Shown here: positions 62,037-64,000 of the stretch, piece by piece
Layout: every line of letters begins with the position of its first letter
How positions within the stretch are numbered: the stretch's first letter is position 1
Source of the DNA: Bacteroidota bacterium
GTDB lineage: Bacteria; Bacteroidota; Bacteroidia; NS11-12g; UBA9320
Assembly: GCA_947468275.1 (NCBI GenBank)
Contig: CANIKO010000001.1
Span: 1 to 64,000, forward strand
DNA length: 64,000 bases
Reading direction: 5' to 3'
Notes under the pieces: model-generated
Databases searched by the model: none
What the model was told of the DNA's origin: nothing
The model's input: the letters and a program-made list of their open reading frames with translations, nothing else
Translations under genes and position numbers: made by a program

Positions 62037-63956
62037 TCAACGGTTAATAATTACATTAATTCCAAATTCATAATTAATACCTGGCATGGGCCGCCAAACA
62101 ATCGCCTCATAGCCTTTATTAAAAATATTGTTAATCCTTATAAATGCAGTGCTACTAGTTTTTTTATAGTTGAAATAATGATTTATGGCTAAATTTAATA
62201 ACCCATAATGAGGTATCGAATCTAAATTGTCAGAACTGATATAGCGTTTACCAACCCATACCCCTTGAAGCATTATAATGGTATTTTTTATTCCAAAAGC
62301 TATAAAACTCGATGATTTTAAAAATGGAATATAAATTAATTGCTTTTGATAATTAGGGTTGGATGCATCCATATTTTCGGATTTGGTATAGTCCACATTT
62401 AAACCTGCTTTGCCAAAGAGCTTATTGGTTAAACTGATTTTTAAAGTACTTCTTAACTCCAACCCACGACTGTTTACTTTGCCTATATTTACAGGACTCC
62501 ATATTTGTGAAGAAACAGGCTGCCATTGAATCCAGTTGGTTATAAGGCGACTATAACCTGTAAGTGAAGTTGTTAAATAAATGCGTTCATTTTTTTGATT
62601 AAACTCCATACTTAATTCATTGGCCCAGCCTGACTCTGGTTTTAATTGAGGGTTTCCTCCCGGAACCCAATTCAGGTCGTTTAGGGTTGGAATTCGATAA
62701 ACCCGGCTCGTTTGGCCATAAATATCAAGGCTTTTATGAAGGTGTGTTTTAAATCCAAGTGAAGGAATTAATGGTAAAAATTTTGTATCCACCAATTCCA
62801 GTCTCAAGCTGGCTGAAATACTGGTTCTTAGTTTAAGTATCTGATGAAAATGACTCGCCCAAATGGCTATTTGATTTCTATCCGATTCATTTAAGGTAGT
62901 TGTTCCTGTATTTAAAACATTGGCCACCTTAGCTTTGGTAAACGATTGAACAACACCAATGCTTGAAGTTGAATTTTTAAAGCTTTTAAATCGCAACTCA
63001 GCATCATTGGTAATAAATATGGACTTAGAAATGGAATTGATGTCCATCTCTTTTTCAGTATATTTTAAATAATCATTTTGAAAAAGAGAGTGAAATTTCA
63101 AGGTTATTTTTTTAAACGATTTGTCCCATTGCAGCATTGTTTTTTGAATATTGTCAAATTGCCTTGCTGTGCTACTTTCCATTAATAGGGTAGGAGGTAT
63201 TTGCCGATTGGCAAAGGTTCCCCAATAGTTAATTTTAAAAACTCCGGCCTTTTGAGATTGGTAAGAGGTTTGGTGCAAAGCCGAATAATTTACTCCTTGG
63301 GCATTTGTTAAATTTTCTTTAGGATTTCCAGATTCGGCGCGGTTGTTAAATGGATAATTGTTATTTGTTTTTGAATAATACCCTTTGGTGGAATGACTCC
63401 ACTTGTTTTTTGCATAGTTGAGTTTCAAACCTCCTGTGTAGGTTCCAAAACTTCCAACCGTTTGCATCAGTTCGGTTGAAAATCCTTCTTTTTTTAAGGC
63501 AGAATTGTTTAAATTTATTCCGCCGCCAATAGCGCCACTTCCTTGCAGGCTGCCGGCTAACCCCGGTAAAACCGAAACCGCATCAAATAAAAAAGATGGC
63601 ACAAGATTCAAATCACTCAATCCGTTTACAGGGCTGTTGATGGATAATCCATTCCAAGTCATTGCAGTTTGCTGGGCATTTCCTCCTCTAAGTGATGAGG
63701 TGGCCAGTATTCCCGGCCCATAATTGCGAATAACCAAGCCACTTGAGGCATCAAGTAATGAGCCTATTGGCGAAGATTTAAAAATACGTTGTAAAAGGCT
63801 GTCGGGTTTGTCAATTCTGTTTCCTAAGGTGTATACTTCTATACGGTCGGCAGTTATCGTTATTTCCTTTAGATTTTTTTTCCAAAGTGTGTCCTTTTGC
63901 GCTATTGCAGGCAAACATAAAAGGGATAAAAAAGAGATAATTATATATCTGTTCAT
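62037..63956 (-). CDS. TonB-dependent outer-membrane receptor, BtuB-like
   Basis: About 639 residues. ATG 63956 gives a clean signal peptide (MNRYIIISFLSLLCLPAIAQ); the longer frame starting near 63986 is rejected. The plug has 'LKEITITADRIEVY' (TonB box region), 'LLDASSGLVIRNYGPG', 'SSLRGGNAQQTAMTWNGLSI' and 'GSGAIGGGINL'. The barrel follows and ends 'GINYEFGINVIINR'. BtuB-type receptors import cobalamin. The context (propeller lipoprotein, T9SS partner) fits that substrate, though iron-chelate or other substrates are possible. A cobalamin riboswitch, if present, would lie beyond base 64000. Confidence 0.88.
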   Translation of the reverse strand: MNRYIIISFLSLLCLPAIAQKDTLWKKNLKEITITADRIEVYTLGNRIDKPDSLLQRIFKSSPIGSLLDASSGLVIRNYGPGILATSSLRGGNAQQTAMTWNGLSINSPVNGLSDLNLVPSFLFDAVSVLPGLAGSLQGSGAIGGGINLNNSALKKEGFSTELMQTVGSFGTYTGGLKLNYAKNKWSHSTKGYYSKTNNNYPFNNRAESGNPKENLTNAQGVNYSALHQTSYQSQKAGVFKINYWGTFANRQIPPTLLMESSTARQFDNIQKTMLQWDKSFKKITLKFHSLFQNDYLKYTEKEMDINSISKSIFITNDAELRFKSFKNSTSSIGVVQSFTKAKVANVLNTGTTTLNESDRNQIAIWASHFHQILKLRTSISASLRLELVDTKFLPLIPSLGFKTHLHKSLDIYGQTSRVYRIPTLNDLNWVPGGNPQLKPESGWANELSMEFNQKNERIYLTTSLTGYSRLITNWIQWQPVSSQIWSPVNIGKVNSRGLELRSTLKISLTNKLFGKAGLNVDYTKSENMDASNPNYQKQLIYIPFLKSSSFIAFGIKNTIIMLQGVWVGKRYISSDNLDSIPHYGLLNLAINHYFNYKKTSSTAFIRINNIFNKGYEAIVWRPMPGINYEFGINVIINR

Positions 63957-64000
63957 AAATACCGTTGCTTTTATTCCCGAAAGCAAAGCGTTGTTAAATG

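Noticed and set aside
63957-64000. Possible 3' end of a cobalamin riboswitch upstream of the TonB receptor
   Set aside because: Only 44 bases are available and the conserved B12-box is not in them.

Overview
The window looks like a chromosomal segment of a low-GC member of the Bacteroidota. The evidence is: several proteins with C-terminal type IX secretion (T9SS) sorting domains, a TonB-dependent receptor with a BtuG-like beta-propeller, TAnnTTTG-type promoter boxes, many lipoproteins whose lipobox ends in a Cys followed by Lys/Asp/Asn, and a zeaxanthin-type carotenoid operon. No phage, plasmid, IS transposase or CRISPR array is visible. The few mobile-looking signals are small palindromic intergenic repeats (near 12.5, 16.6, 19.7-20.0 and 20.8-21.0 kb) and two gene remnants (12.6 and 37.4 kb).

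Layout. 1-9 kb: the N-terminal part of a secreted HYR-repeat protein (minus strand), a methionine-type aminotransferase with an omega-amidase, a small lipoprotein, an S9 peptidase, a TolC/adaptor efflux pair and a DinB-like DUF1569 protein. 9-14 kb: secreted and membrane proteins on the minus strand, AlkB, palindromic repeats, and a lipoprotein with a 58-residue membrane protein. 14-21 kb: a DNA-damage-tolerance block, namely a LexA-like XRE/S24 repressor with two matching operators, DinB, a short DnaE-type polymerase and an SRAP/YedK protein. 21-25 kb: the carotenoid operon crtI-crtB-(unknown)-crtZ-crtYcd. 25-33.4 kb: an MBL/rhodanese protein, then tyrosine and tryptophan catabolism (hmgA, hppD, tryptophan 2,3-dioxygenase) with a desaturase, leading without real gaps into chorismate mutase, a U32 peptidase-family protein, a ferredoxin and QueD. 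33-40 kb: a di-haem peroxidase, two short internally repeated secreted proteins, a DNA/RNA nuclease with two Cys/His modules, a decayed gene, a seven-repeat T9SS protein and three tRNA genes. 40-51 kb: a twin AAA+ ATPase, a membrane pyrophosphatase with an unusual Cys/Met-rich tail, miaA, a glycosyltransferase, purB and small proteins. 51.4-59.9 kb: a three-gene surface operon (barrel-like outer-membrane protein, TANFOR-like protein, 1695-residue PKD protein). 59.9-64 kb: a probable cobalamin-uptake operon (TonB receptor, T9SS surface protein, BtuG-like propeller) on the minus strand.

How genes work together. The strongest functional inference is that chorismate mutase supplies prephenate to the U32 protein, whose E. 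coli relatives TrhP and RlhA make prephenate-dependent 5-hydroxypyrimidines in RNA. The adjoining ferredoxin and QueD fit a tRNA wobble-base modification operon. The most unusual single protein is the pyrophosphatase with two 46-residue-period Cys/Met repeats at its C-terminus. The most interesting surface system is the three-gene operon in which the second and third proteins end in the same eight-cysteine module. All functional calls come from reading sequence motifs; no database search was run.
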